From: Telmatactis stephensoni
Taxonomy: Eukaryota > Cnidaria > Anthozoa > Actiniaria > Isophelliidae
Reading direction: 5' to 3'
NCBI GenBank assembly: GCA_029948255.1
Contig: JALIZF010001812.1
Location: forward strand, 62,001-126,000
DNA length: 64,000 nt
Positions 25,201 through 33,003 of the stretch are shown piece by piece (the stretch's first letter is position 1; every line of letters begins with the position of its first letter). The notes beneath the pieces were generated by a model. The model made no database searches. It was not told the DNA's origin and worked only from the letters and a program-made list of their open reading frames with translations. The translations under genes were made by a program, and so were the position numbers.

Positions 25201-25745
25201 ACTAGTGAAAAGACAAGCATAATGCTAATGAGCAGTACATTGCTGAGTCTGTGTATGTTGCTCATGCTTGTCACTAGTAAAAAAACAAGCACTGGCTGAT
25301 CCATTGTGTTAATTGCTTGCATGAGTTCATGTGTCATATTCCTTGTTATTTCTTTTTATTGACAACTCTATATATGACTTCATCTCATCCTATATAACTG
25401 TTTGTTTTGTCTATTTCTGTTCCACCTTTAATGTTTGTAACTGTTAGGGATCACATGGGAGATAGGTGTATGTGTGAGCAGCCCATCTCCAGCATCCACT
25501 TATTCCACTTCTCTTTAAGCAAATTGGCTTTCAACAAGAACGTTTATTTAACACCTAGTTGAATTAGTTGTTAAATGAACAATCTTAGTGAAGGTCAATA
25601 ATCTCCTTTCTTCCTTTAGAATGAATCTGGAAGTGAAACTGATGAACCACCTAAAAAGAAAGGGAAACATGCACAAGACAAAGGAAAAGGAGGCAAACTA
25701 AGTCTGAAACAGAAAAAGAAATCATTGTCTGTATCAAATGCATAA
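6902..25745 (+). CDS. FANCI: FANCI, Fanconi anaemia group I protein (C-terminal 771 codons, 27 exons)
   Basis: FANCI pairs with FANCD2 in a nuclear clamp that is mono-ubiquitinated and directs repair of DNA interstrand crosslinks. Exons: 6902-6957, 7215-7283, 9174-9275, 9731-9806, 10156-10247, 10580-10663, 11336-11373, 11482-11567, 12627-12720, 12957-13056, 13172-13251, 13815-13878, 14613-14715, 15298-15374, 15628-15750, 16182-16233, 16882-16958, 17030-17080, 17487-17555, 19198-19297, 19372-19520, 21144-21188, 22451-22507, 23541-23684, 24374-24469, 24944-25051, 25620-25745. All introns within the window are GT-AG and every junction keeps frame. Diagnostic stretches are [19 protein letters not shown] (exons 5-6), [13 protein letters not shown] (exon 19) and [20 protein letters not shown] (exon 25), close to vertebrate FANCI. 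The protein ends in an acidic then Lys-rich tail, probably a nuclear localisation signal. The N-terminal half, with the ubiquitinated lysine and phosphorylation cluster, lies upstream of the window. Confidence 0.97.
7011..7171. mobile_element. MITE, 'TTGAAGGGTT' family, copy 1
   Basis: The inverted ends AAATTGAAGGGTT and AACCCTTCAATTT surround a second inner match, GACCTAAGTGAC versus GTCACTTAGGCC. A second copy is at 15823-15980 and a fragment starts at about 9623. It lies in FANCI intron 1 of this window. Confidence 0.8.
7308..7875. repeat. 568-bp foldback element in FANCI intron
   Basis: The outer arms are inverted (TATTCTTGGTTTGCATGTGA at the left; its near complement ends at 7875), each with a TGACGTCA core. 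The centre holds a second hairpin (GTCCGCCATGTTGG / ACCAAGATGGCGGAC, about 7640-7685). The left arm starts only about 25 bp past the exon donor at 7283. Confidence 0.75.
7936..8427 (+). mobile_element. 5'-truncated CR1-like LINE tail
   Basis: It encodes the typical C-terminal end of CR1/L2-type reverse transcriptases: [20 protein letters not shown], then a region with [19 protein letters not shown] premature TAA at 8298-8300 cuts the last dozen or so residues that still follow in frame ([10 protein letters not shown]). The 3' end reads AAGCGCTTTATAAATTGT followed by an (ATT)n tail to 8427, which is characteristic of this class. It is dead on arrival. It is flanked by 55-bp near-identical copies at 7881-7935 and 8458-8512. 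Confidence 0.9.
9296..9472. repeat. Foldback element in FANCI intron
   Basis: The arms are inverted over about 60 bp each (TAGATTCCATTTTTCC..., CGTCTGTACTCTAAT) around a short centre. Two 'CCAATCAGAG' palindrome-associated motifs follow at about 9500-9600. Confidence 0.8.
9835..10004. repeat. ATTC tetranucleotide microsatellite region
   Basis: Runs of ATTC/TTCA units occur, the longest uninterrupted block being at about 9957-10001. A segment with ACAGTTGGACAGTCTGTCAT is duplicated (9861 and 10004), so the array and its flank have been duplicated together. Confidence 0.85.
10853..11045. repeat. Foldback element in FANCI intron
   Basis: Arms of about 65 bp match in inverted orientation (ATCAATTAGACAACAGAAAG at the left; complement ending near 11045). 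The centre contains AAGGCGTAGCTGAGTACGA, similar in style to the centre of the foldback at 16551-16842. Confidence 0.8.
11081..11262. repeat. Dimer of a repeat with 120-bp spacing
   Basis: TGCAGCCCATGGGGAAATAG occurs at 11081 and again at 11201. Each copy is followed by TTCATAG and a CCAATCAGAG motif. The spacing is exactly 120 bp. Confidence 0.75.
11692..11895. repeat. Dispersed repeat rich in GGACACC motifs
   Basis: It contains CTAAGATGGACACCTCTC, CTCTAAGATGGACACTTC and GGTGTCCCTCTTAGAG in both orientations. The motif resembles the units of the minisatellites at 36700-37305 and 42700-43085. Confidence 0.5.
13902..14035. mobile_element. TA-flanked MITE (GAG..TTTCGTATG family), copy 1
   Basis: The ends GAGTAGATTTCGTATG and CATACGAAAATGACTC are inverted and flanked by TA at 13900-13901 and 14036-14037. 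The interior is rich in 'ACGGTACGG'. Related copies are at 23727-23871 and 26315-26458. Confidence 0.85.
14208..14548. mobile_element. 341-bp TIR element, TA-flanked, with an inner dispersed repeat
   Basis: The ends GTCCCCTTCACAGTTC and GAACTGTGAATGGGAC are inverted. The match continues through the two TTGCA.../CGTTTGTCTC regions (about 80-90 bp arms). TA lies on both sides. The middle (about 14340-14462) is shared with 32395-32520, including GAGGGACACGCAACAGAGCT. Confidence 0.8.
14757..15137. repeat. GGATCCA-type dispersed repeat hosting a nested MITE
   Basis: It begins GATGGATCCAGGAGTATCC and resumes after the nested MITE with TCATCTCAGGATGGGATGG. Uninterrupted relatives lie at 26862-27020 and 32045-32170. 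Their shared core includes AGAAATTGGAAA, ATATTTTAGAAAAGTA and AGGG(T/C)CCAAAG. Confidence 0.75.
14862..15104. mobile_element. 243-bp nested MITE with CAG(C/G)GCTCGAAATAAC ends
   Basis: The left end is CAGCGCTCGAAATAAC. The right end reads GTTATTTCGAGCCCTG, its inverse with one mismatch. CCAAAG is duplicated on both sides (14856-14861 and 15105-15110). The related host repeat at 26957-26962 has CCAAAG only once and no insert, which shows the empty site. Confidence 0.88.
15823..15980. mobile_element. MITE, 'TTGAAGGGTT' family, copy 2
   Basis: It matches 7011-7171 along its length, including GACCTAAGTGACTTTTT, GCATAGGAAAGTTAATTA and CACTTAGGCCGTTTTCA. It lies in the FANCI intron after the exon at 15628-15750. 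Confidence 0.8.
16551..16842. repeat. Foldback repeat family, copy 2 (reverse of 6440-6731)
   Basis: It is the reverse complement of 6440-6731 with scattered differences. Its arms GATATAAACATGATGGAAGA and the complementary GTGTTTATATCAC region fold on each other. The centre reads GAACACGAGGCGTAGCCGAG. Confidence 0.85.
17611..17700 (+). repeat. tRNA-derived SINE head
   Basis: It has pol III box A-like TAGCTCAGTTGG (from 17624) and box B-like GGTCCCGAGTTCAATTC (from 17662) about 38 bp apart, the tRNA promoter layout. The flanks do not fold as an acceptor stem, so this is a SINE and not a tRNA gene. It lies in a FANCI intron. Confidence 0.7.
18640..18695. repeat. Short tandem array of ACTCC(G/A/T)(A/G)TTT
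   Basis: About four to five degenerate copies of an 11-12 bp unit (AACTCCGATTTG, ACTCCAGTTT, AACTCCTGTTTG). The rest of the long FANCI intron 17556-19197 shows only this, the SINE head and a degenerate repeat of the phrase 'CGAAAATTTGG' (17921 and 18130). Confidence 0.55.
19701..20001. repeat. Foldback element in FANCI intron
   Basis: The left arm starts TTACCGCCGTTTTCAATG. The right arm ends with its complement (CGAAAATGGCGGTAAT), and both contain ACATCAACATTGTAG and GCAAAGTGCA in inverted order. Confidence 0.8.
20116..20469. repeat. Foldback element in FANCI intron
   Basis: The outer arms share AAATATATAGCTATTTCA in inverted orientation. An inner pair carries 'GGCAATTGGTGATTGCA' against TGCAATCACCAATCGCC. 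Confidence 0.75.
20885..21035. repeat. GAT trinucleotide microsatellites
   Basis: The (GAT)n blocks at about 20887-20911 and 21018-21033 each follow a similar phrase, 'TTTCAATCAC(T/C)ATCA'. This suggests a local duplication of about 130 bp. Confidence 0.75.
21319..21472. mobile_element. MITE with GCGGATCCAG / CTAGATCCGC ends
   Basis: The ends GTGGCGGATCCAGG and CTAGATCCGCCGC are near-complementary. The G-rich interior (GGGGAGGGGCTTGGGG) continues into a C-rich half, as in the related repeats at 38783-38950 and 39893-39960. Confidence 0.65.
21581..21953. mobile_element. TIR element built of GCGCTTATTCGGGGGAGG units
   Basis: The ends TACTGTGTTTACTCGAATAA and TTATTCGAGTAAATACGGTA are inverted. 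The inside holds at least seven imperfect copies of GCGCTTATTCGGGGGAGG. A segment TTAATTTTTTTTTGGCCAAA occurs twice (about 21824 and 21888). Confidence 0.8.
22072..22212. mobile_element. TA-flanked MITE (GAG..TTTTCAT family), copy 1
   Basis: The ends GAGCGGTTTTCATTTGAC and GTCAAATGAAAATCACTC are inverted with TA on both sides. An (ATT)n microsatellite of about 60 bp (22214-22275) abuts its right end. The other copy of this subtype is at 29583-29722. Confidence 0.85.
22214..22275. repeat. (AAT/ATT)n microsatellite
   Basis: AATAATAAT runs into about 16 uninterrupted ATT units. ORFs of poly-isoleucine across it are artefacts. Confidence 0.95.
22675..22885. repeat. Degenerate minisatellite of ACAGTTGGCCAACAA / AATGGCCAGCAAACTG
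   Basis: Alternating short units with TGGCCA cores are repeated about a dozen times. AAATGGCCAGCAAACTG occurs twice almost identically (22808 and 22850). Confidence 0.75.
22921..23072. mobile_element. 152-bp MITE with nearly perfect 57-bp inverted repeats
   Basis: The arms start CTCTACTTTCACATTCCCCA and end with the exact complement. They run through TTTTTGGGGGGTAGTTATTG and its complement with only one or two differences. The short loop is AT-rich. The high arm identity suggests recent activity. Confidence 0.88.
23155..23212 (+). repeat. tRNA-derived SINE fragment
   Basis: GGCACAGTTGGTTAGTGTGC and AGGTCCCGAGTTTCTC parallel the head of the SINE at 17611-17700 (box A and a damaged box B). 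Confidence 0.6.
23727..23871. mobile_element. TA-flanked MITE (GAG..TTTCGTATG family), copy 2
   Basis: The ends GAGCAGATTTCGTATGAGTG and CACTCATACGAAATCTACTC are inverted with TA at 23725-23726 and 23872-23873. It shares ATAAAAACATTCGA with the copy at 26315-26458. Confidence 0.88.
24054..24235 (+). repeat. tRNA-derived SINE with body
   Basis: The box B-like GGTCCTGGGTTTGATTCCC (24089-24107) is followed by a body containing TCCGGTTCCTCTGGTTTTCC. Box A is degenerate. Confidence 0.6.
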
Positions 25746-25877
25746 TTTTACAATGTGCATTGTCAAAAATTAGTCAGACAAATGCATGTAATATGATCAA
25801 AAGGGTGTCAAGAATTGCAGCTGTAACTGGAGAACCTCTCTACCTGGATTACCTAATATAAGTTGTCCAACATGTCC

Positions 25878-25883
25878 AATAAA
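25878..25883 (+). terminator. FANCI poly(A) signal
   Basis: AATAAA lies about 135 bp after the FANCI stop codon (25743-25745) and is the first such hexamer downstream. Confidence 0.6.
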
Positions 25884-25898
25884 AAATTACTTTACCCT

Positions 25899-26120
25899 TT
25901 ACCTTACCGACCACATTTTACCACTATCTTAACAACTACTTACCAACCACTTACTGACACCTTACTAACTACTTACTGACACCTTACCAACCACTTACCA
26001 ACTACTTACTGACACCTTACCAACCACTTACCAACCACTAACCAACTACTTACTGATACCTTACCAACAACTTACCAACCACTTATTGACCACTTACCAA
26101 CCACTTATTGACCACTTATA
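25899..26120. repeat. Minisatellite of ACTTACCAACC / ACTTACTGACACC units
   Basis: About 18 imperfect 11-13 bp units directly downstream of the FANCI poly(A) signal. Two alternating unit types (CCAAC and TGACACC) give a loose higher-order pattern. Confidence 0.85.
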
Positions 26121-26314
26121 ATTACCACATGATGCAGATTGTTCACTGTTACCAAAACAGGATGAGAGTAGCCATGGATAGCTGCATGCATGGCAGGTTA
26201 CTGTCTGATAATTTTTGATAACCTTGGTGATAAAACATAAAAATATTAAGTGAGAGCTTTCTGAGACAGACACCTTTATTTTAAGCAACAGCTGTCAATC
26301 TTAGAGAGCCAATA

Positions 26315-26458
26315 GAGTCGTTTTCGTATGAGTGGGAAACTTACCGTACCGTATCGTAAATGTACCAGTATCATAGTTTCTATAAAAACATTTGAAATTC
26401 TGCTGTAACCTTATCGTATCATAACCATACAGTGTTCCCACTCATACGAAAACCACTC
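26315..26458. mobile_element. TA-flanked MITE (GAG..TTTCGTATG family), copy 3
   Basis: The ends GAGTCGTTTTCGTATGAGTG and CACTCATACGAAAACCACTC are inverted with TA on each side (26313-26314, 26459-26460). The interior has ACCGTACCGTATCG. Confidence 0.88.
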
Positions 26459-26484
26459 TATTAATAATACATATATAGAGGATA

Positions 26485-26613
26485 TCACATGGGCGTGCAG
26501 AGATATGTATTTTATCTTCGAGTGTTTGATTGATATTTCACGAGTGAGCAAACAAGTGAGATATCAAATGAACACGAGAAGATAAAATGCGTATCTCCAA
26601 ACACCTATGTAAT
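26485..26613. repeat. Foldback element
   Basis: The arms around GTATTTTATCTTCGAGTG and CACGAGAAGATAAAATGCG are inverted. The centre reads CACGAGTGAGCAAACAAGTG. Confidence 0.7.
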
Positions 26614-26861
26614 GTTCTGTTTATTATATAAACTCAAATGAAATACAAAAATAGCTGGCAAAATAACCCAAAATAGCAAAATTTTGCAAAGAGTATCCAT
26701 GGTAATGTGTTATTTTCACATGTGAAGATATCACTTTTTCGCGTGAGAGATCACTTGGTATTTCATTAAAGTTTATATAGTAAACAGAGTTTAATTACAG
26801 TGATATCACTGGACATTGCTTGGAAATAGAACTTTTTGAATGGTGTTCCAGAAGTGGATCT

Positions 26862-27020
26862 AAGATTACCATTCGGGATGGGATGCAGCATAACAGAAAT
26901 TGGAAATCGTCAAGAGAATCCTGGGAAATATTTTAGAAAAGTACAGAGAAAAGGGTCCAAAGTCATGTCAGAGGGGTGTGCACCCACTGCATCCCTCCCA
27001 TAAATCAGCCCCTGCGTTCT
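26862..27020. repeat. GGATCCA-type dispersed repeat, uninterrupted copy
   Basis: It is related to 14757-15137 and shows the unoccupied CCAAAG site (26957-26962) of the MITE nested there. It ends with ATCAGCCCCTG. Confidence 0.75.
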
Positions 27021-28540
27021 CTGTTGTAAAGATTTCAGTCATCCATCCAACTGAGAACAATATTTAGTGTCTTTCACAGAAAGGTGTCTGTCTTAGTAGT
27101 ATGTATCTGTTGAGAAAGAGAGAGAGAGAGAGAGCATGTTCATATTTGATTTGCTCTCCCTGCATGTGTAAGTGAAAAGCAGGGACCTAAAAATTTTCTT
27201 GGTGAGATGTTAAGCTGAGCAAATGAGCAACAAAAGGGTAAGTAACTGCTTGTTTTTAGTGGAATTCAGAGTCAAAAAATTTGTAGGAAACCCTTGAATG
27301 CAATAGAGCTTCATAATCCAGCTTGAGGCTGAAATTCAAAACATCTTAAGTTTATTTTTTGAAACTGGATATCGCATTTTTGCACGTAACGGGTTTACCA
27401 TTGCTAAATTTACCCATTAATAACCATAGTGAAACGAGAGAAGATAATTTTTTTTGATGAAATTGCATAAGATTTGAAAAATTGTTGTAATCATTATTTG
27501 CGTTGTTTTCATGATACACTCTTTTGTTTAACTTTGCTCAGCTTAACCTCCTTTGGTATTAATGTCTGATAAAATATGTTAGATTTGGTTTATATTGTAC
27601 AGTGGCCAGCATGATGGCCAATTTTTAATTGAGAAATAATATTGTCAAATTGAGATTACAAGTGCAGATTAAATATTTTGTTTGGATTTTTAGATGCAGT
27701 AGATTCATTTATTTTAATCATTATGATTACTGTTACCTTCATTTTGACTTCCCTCTAACCTGTGTTGCTCTGAGCTAGAGGATTGAAAGCACTTGATTGG
27801 GAGAACAGATGGAAAAAGTTGAGAAAAATGGGCTGAAATATCTTCTCAAGTTCCAAAGACTTATTCTATCACAAGTTCACCAGTGGGTATTACTCTCTTT
27901 TTGTAATCCAGTGGAACTTCAAATGTCATGAATGTAAGTGCTCTTTGCATATGAGTTACGTATTCCCATTTATTGTGTTTTTATACTGTGATGCAGCACT
28001 TGGTGCACTTGCTAGTTTCCATTTGTGGTAAAAAAGATTAACCAAACCATTGGCACCGTGTGAGTTAGTTGTAAAATTTGGGCAAAAAAAACTTAGTCTT
28101 AAAGTTGGATTGAAAAAGTTTGTTTTTTATTTGGTTTTAAGTTATAATTTTCAAAGTTCAAATTACTGAAATCTTACTGCATTAAAGTTTTAGAGATTAA
28201 TTTATGCAGAGTTGACCCTATACTTTTGCATATTAATTAGCTGTTTATTTCGCCCACATATTTATTTACCTAGTGTTTGCTTACCTTTTTGATGACATTT
28301 GAAGTATTCCACAGAAGTTTAGCAATTTTTACCTGTGAAAGAAAGATTTCATGATTTAAGAGATTTGAACCCTTACCTGTGAACTTACCTTATGATCTTG
28401 AGTCCTGCTGTCTTACCACTGTACCATCTGGTGAATTGCTGGTTTGGTCTGCTCAGCATAGCAAGTCATTCTTTGTATTTACAGGACTTTGGGTCTGCTA
28501 TAAAATTAAGTTTCAATGATGGCCAACCAACTTTTACCAG

Positions 28541-28605
28541 TTGGTCTAATGGGTTAGTGGTTGGGTTTAGAAGCGAGAGGTCTAGAGTTCAATTCACGGT
28601 GTGGG
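28541..28605 (+). repeat. Possible tRNA-derived SINE head
   Basis: TCTAATGGGTTAGTGGTTGGG and GGTCTAGAGTTCAATTC (28579-28595) sit at tRNA-promoter spacing. The similarity is weaker than at 17611. Confidence 0.45.
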
Positions 28606-28680
28606 AAGGTTCTTTTCGGAAAAAAGAATTTTTGTGTGTTCGAGATTTCGGCAGTCAGTATAATTTAATAGTATCCTGAA

Positions 28681-28858
28681 CAGAGGGAGGGGTGGACAAG
28701 AACGTAGCAGGGGAGGGGTAGCGTAGTGCCTGGACAGGGAGGGGTGGTGCCGTGCAAGCCAGGGAGGGGTGGGTCAGGGTCCCATGGGAGCGGGCGGATG
28801 AGGGAGGAGATAGGGGAGGGGGGTAGGGGGGAGAGGACAGAGGAGGGAGGACTGTCTA
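28681..28858. repeat. G-rich block with repeated GGGAGGGGTGG
   Basis: Nearly 180 bp are strongly G-biased on the + strand, with five or more GGGAGGGGT-type units. The local composition contrasts sharply with the AT-rich flanks. Runs of three or more G are spaced closely enough for G-quadruplexes. Confidence 0.8.
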
Positions 28859-29060
28859 AAATAACCCAGTAGGTAGTATGCTTAGATAGTAGATAGATAC
28901 ATATATAAAAATGTAATTATTATTTTGCTAAAACACAGCATATATTTTGTAACACACAAATACAGTGCCCTTCAATAAATCTTTATTTTCTATTTTTGTG
29001 GTACAATTAATGTCTCTATATTTACTTTTTGTTATCCTACATCCAAAGTGCAAAGCCTAA

Positions 29061-29252
29061 ACCCATGAAAAAGGACCAGTTTAGCTCTGGTAATAATATA
29101 AATTCAATACACCTTTTCAGCTATGTATACTTATTGCCCTTTTCAGAATACATTAAATTCCCTTGAGAATTGTCTTTTATAAAGTGTTAGAATGATACTT
29201 GGTGTGAAATGGTCAATTAGTATACACAGCTGAAAGGGTCTTTTTCATGGGT
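29061..29252. mobile_element. MITE with ACCCATGAAAAAG ends
   Basis: The left ACCCATGAAAAAGGACC is complementary to the right GGTCTTTTTCATGGGT. A second inner pair (CTTTTCAGCTATGTATAC / GTATACACAGCTGAAAG) extends the arms. Confidence 0.8.
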
Positions 29253-29438
29253 ATGTGCTTGCACTCCAGTTACACCAACATATTTCTTTTTTAACTGGAC
29301 TCAAAAGTCAGTTATTGGGGTTTTTCAAGTCATTTACATGTATCAGGTTTTCCTAATAATTTGGTCAAGACTAGTAAAATTAACTTTGATTGCAGTTCAG
29401 TAAAAAGAGAAATATGTTGATGCTTATTTCTTTGGAGA

Positions 29439-29545
29439 AATGTCACTTAACCCACAACACTGATACTAGAACACCTTATTTCCATTGGCTTCCTTAGTGT
29501 CTAATTCATTCAAACTAGCATCAGTTGAATGGGTTAAGTGACATT
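29439..29545. mobile_element. 107-bp MITE with AATGTCACTTAACCCA ends
   Basis: The terminal 16 bp are perfect inverted repeats (AATGTCACTTAACCCA / TGGGTTAAGTGACATT) and a weaker match continues inward. Confidence 0.75.
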
Positions 29546-29582
29546 AATGTTGTTGAGACTTTGTATGACTGTGTACACCTTA

Positions 29583-29722
29583 GAGTGATTTTCATCTGAC
29601 TGTGAAATACTAACTAGCTATTAATGTATAGCAGTCAAATTCAACAAAAGGAAACAATGGAATTGGGATCTACTAGTGTGTATTAGCTTAGTAACTATTT
29701 CACAGTCTGATGAAAATCACTC
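29583..29722. mobile_element. TA-flanked MITE (GAG..TTTTCAT family), copy 2
   Basis: The ends GAGTGATTTTCATCTGACTG and CAGTCTGATGAAAATCACTC are inverted with TA at both flanks. It is the same subtype as 22072-22212. Confidence 0.85.
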
Positions 29723-30228
29723 TATTGCATAGACTATACAATGAGTTCTATGCTATTTTTTAATGTCCCTTCACCCAAAGGGTAGACAATGACCTCACGG
29801 CCCTCTCTCAGTACCCCCATCTTATGACTATTTAAAGCTCCTCTGGGCTATAAGACTACAGCCTCCTTAGCGGATCACTCCAACATCTGAAAGTGAGGTT
29901 ATAAAGTAATGCTAGTTTCATACCATCATGAAATCAAAGAAAGTTGGATGGCAAGCAATCCCTGGAGAATATATAGACAAAAGACATGGCAGACATGTTG
30001 GTGGTCTTGACAAGTGAAAATCGAGATAAAAACCACTAACATGGCTGCCGTGTCTTTTATTCAATTCACTCTCCTGGGAATGGCTGCAAACCAAGAATGC
30101 ATTGTTTCACAGTCATACAAAATCCCAATTATTGTTACAGCTTCAGATGAAACAAAATAAATGACACTTACAATGAAGAAACACAGGAGGGAATAGAAGA
30201 CTGATGTGGCCCCTCATCAGTTGTCTTA

Positions 30229-30483
30229 GTCCAGACCCAGGCCTCTTTTTACCCCACTCCACTTCGGTAAAACAGAGTCCAGAAGAACTTGCATGTGCAT
30301 GCTTTACATGATCCAATCAGACACCATAAAATTTTGGTGTAACCTGTTTACAAGGCCTTTTGACAAGTCATACAGGGCTTGGATTTGCTCGAATTGGGGT
30401 AAAAACGTGTGTTGTGCATGCAAGTTCTTCTGGACTCTGTTTTACCGAAGTGGAGTGGGGTAAAAAGAGGCCTGGATCTGGAC
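30229..30483. mobile_element. 255-bp MITE with about 68-bp near-perfect TIRs
   Basis: The arms begin GTCCAGACCCAGGCCTC and end with the complement ending GGAC. They include TTTACCCCACTCCACTTCGG and AGAGTCCAGAAGAACTTGCA. TA lies at both flanks. Confidence 0.9.
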
Positions 30484-30683
30484 TACAGTGGCCTAAGCCC
30501 ATTGCCAGGGGTGGTTTGAAGGCTTAAATGAATTCCTGTCCTTGTTCCACATCAATCTATATCAATATTTTTTCTGAATATCAAAAAATTACTGAATTTG
30601 TTAATGCATTATCAGTGGCAAAAACAATTCTCTCACTTTCCAAGGTCCTGGCAATGGGCCTATGTCCATCATGTCTTGATAGT

Positions 30684-30718
30684 AGAAGGAGGGAGGGAGG
30701 GAGGGAGGGAGGGGGAGG
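30684..30718. repeat. (GGGA)n microsatellite
   Basis: About seven tandem GGGA units. Confidence 0.85.
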
Positions 30719-31517
30719 GCATAGGGACCCTAGTCAATTTTATTCACTGAAGATGATAGAGAATGCATGGTGGTCAGTAGAGACAGGCACATTTCCTGGA
30801 AATCTACCAGCATTGAAAAAGAACATCCAGTAGTTGGCTTGCTTTGGCTATGAAGTTTTAGTGTGGTCATGGGCTTCTGTGTCTTCATAATTCCACCAGT
30901 TCCAATGGTCACACTGAAAATGTAAAACAAATTGGAGAAATATTTATTTAATTTAGATATAAAAAGCTGACTGATTATAATAAGCCATGCTAACATTTGT
31001 ATTATAGTTAAATGTATAATGCCAATGGGTCATGGCATGTCTATAAAAAAAGCTGTCCAGGTTTTGGGTAGCAGATAACAGGTAAAGGCTAGTGGATAGT
31101 GGGTTAAAATACAACTGCACTGAAATAGCATTTAGTTGGTTGTTTTTGTGAATAGCAGATTTTGCATGATTTTGAAAAAAGTCTGTGATGTGCTGTGTTA
31201 TGCCATGCCATATCAAAGCATTGTGATTGGTTAACATTTATGCCTTATCCAATCAGAATGCTTAGGCATGTAATGAACACGTAACATGTTACTGAAATAC
31301 AATCATTTATATAATAATAATCATAATAATAACAATATAATTATAATCATTCTTAGGAGTTGATTCTTTCATATGTAAATATTTTCACATGTTCATCATA
31401 AAAATTCTCAAGGGAATGTCACATGGTCTGAAATGGGCAATAATTTTGTATACAAAGGTAAAGAGGTCACACAATCAGACTCTGCCATGAATTTTGTTCT
31501 GCATTCATGTGCTCATA

Positions 31518-31898
31518 GACCCTTATCACGCTGGCATGACATTATAAGATATTGATTTTATCGATGAAAAAGATGTTACTATAAAATTGGTCACAATTGA
31601 TTATAGTAAAATTGCAAAGTTTTCATAAAGATTGGCCTCCAACTGACGAAGAAATGAATTTTTGAAAGTAAGCATTTTTACAAAGAAATGTACTGTGGAC
31701 GTGCATCGCATGCACGCCCAGCCTCGTTATCAGGCTAGACACATACATTTCTTTGCAAAATTTTCACCAAATGCTTACATTTTAAAAATTCATATCTTCG
31801 TCAGTTTAAGGGCAATCTTTACGAAACTTCGCAAACTTTACTAATATCGATGTGATGAATCAAATACTTTATAATGTCACGATAGCGTGATAAGGGTC
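31518..31898. mobile_element. 381-bp TIR element with arms of about 170 bp
   Basis: GACCCTTATCACGCTGG at the left pairs with GATAGCGTGATAAGGGTC at the right. Complementarity resumes across TTTGCAAAGAAATGTA-like segments. The centre is GCATCGCATGCACGCCCAG. TA flanks both ends. Confidence 0.85.
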
Positions 31899-32044
31899 TA
31901 TTCCATTTATAATTGTTTATTTGCTGAACTAAATATAAGTTAAATGCTATGACAGTGATAGCAGGTCCCTTTTCATCCATTACCCATTACTACCCAAATC
32001 CATTAAAGATATGCCGAATGGGTCAACTTGTTGGGCCTGATATA

Positions 32045-32170
32045 GGGGTGGATCCAAGATTGTCATTCAAGAGGGGGGTGCAATGTTATAGAGGATTCAT
32101 AGGGTATTTTGGACAAATATTGAAAAAAGGGCAAAAAGTCAAAGCAGGGGGTGTGCACCCCTGCAGTGTA
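32045..32170. repeat. GGATCCA-type dispersed repeat, third copy
   Basis: GGGGTGGATCCAAGATTGTC through GGGGGTGTGCACCCC is related to 14757-15137 and 26862-27020. Confidence 0.65.
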
Positions 32171-32394
32171 AACGCCTCGTCCCATGTGAAAATGAACTAA
32201 AAAATTTTCAAAGACCCTTGAATAAAATGTACATTGAACTACCAAAAAATCTTTGCTAAATTTGGGGGCATCTTTGAGTCAGGTCTTTTTGTACAACTCC
32301 ATGATGATAGAGAAACCCTATGGGATGGGGCAAGACTTAATGTCATGGACAATTATTGCTAAATTCCCTTCACCCCAATGCAATTTTTAGCGCA

Positions 32395-32522
32395 ATTTAT
32401 TTACTAAACTTTCACCAATAATAGAATTAAAACAACGAATAAAAATAAAATAAATAAAAATAAAAAATATATAAAGGTGAGGGACACGCAACAGAGCTGG
32501 GCTCCAATTAAAGCGTGCCCTA
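32395..32522. repeat. Dispersed repeat shared with 14340-14462
   Basis: TTTACTAAACTTTCACCAAT, an AAATAAAATA-rich stretch and GAGGGACACGCAACAGAGCT are common to both. Here it is outside the TIR element that carries it at 14208-14548. Confidence 0.75.
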
Positions 32523-33003
32523 TTAATAAAAATAATTTACATTAATTAAAATGGCATTCACAAGCCTCTTGGTAAAAATTGCGATTTGTTTGCAGGGAAA
32601 ATGTAACAAATTCATAGAAGACAGTTAAGCTTTCAAAACTTTGTGACAAAATGAAGAGAGCGATTCATATAAACAGGCTTTTCGTGTCTACAAGCTATAG
32701 TTTCAGACGGTTTAAAAACCTTCGTGTCACATGCTCTTTCCCCTCTCTAAAACCTGGACAATGCAGGGAATAACCCACCAAAAGAAACAAACTTATTATG
32801 TCTGAACTATTTGCGGCTCAAATATTTAGTTTCTATCTTACCTCAGCGAAGTATGGACCTTTTGCACAAGGACAACAACATAAACACATGTTCAACATGG
32901 CGGACAAAAACCTTCACACTACGCGGCCTGATGGACTGGTACCAAACATTGCAACACAGGAAACCCATTGGAAATATTTTGCTCATTTCTCGTTCTCATA
33001 TGT

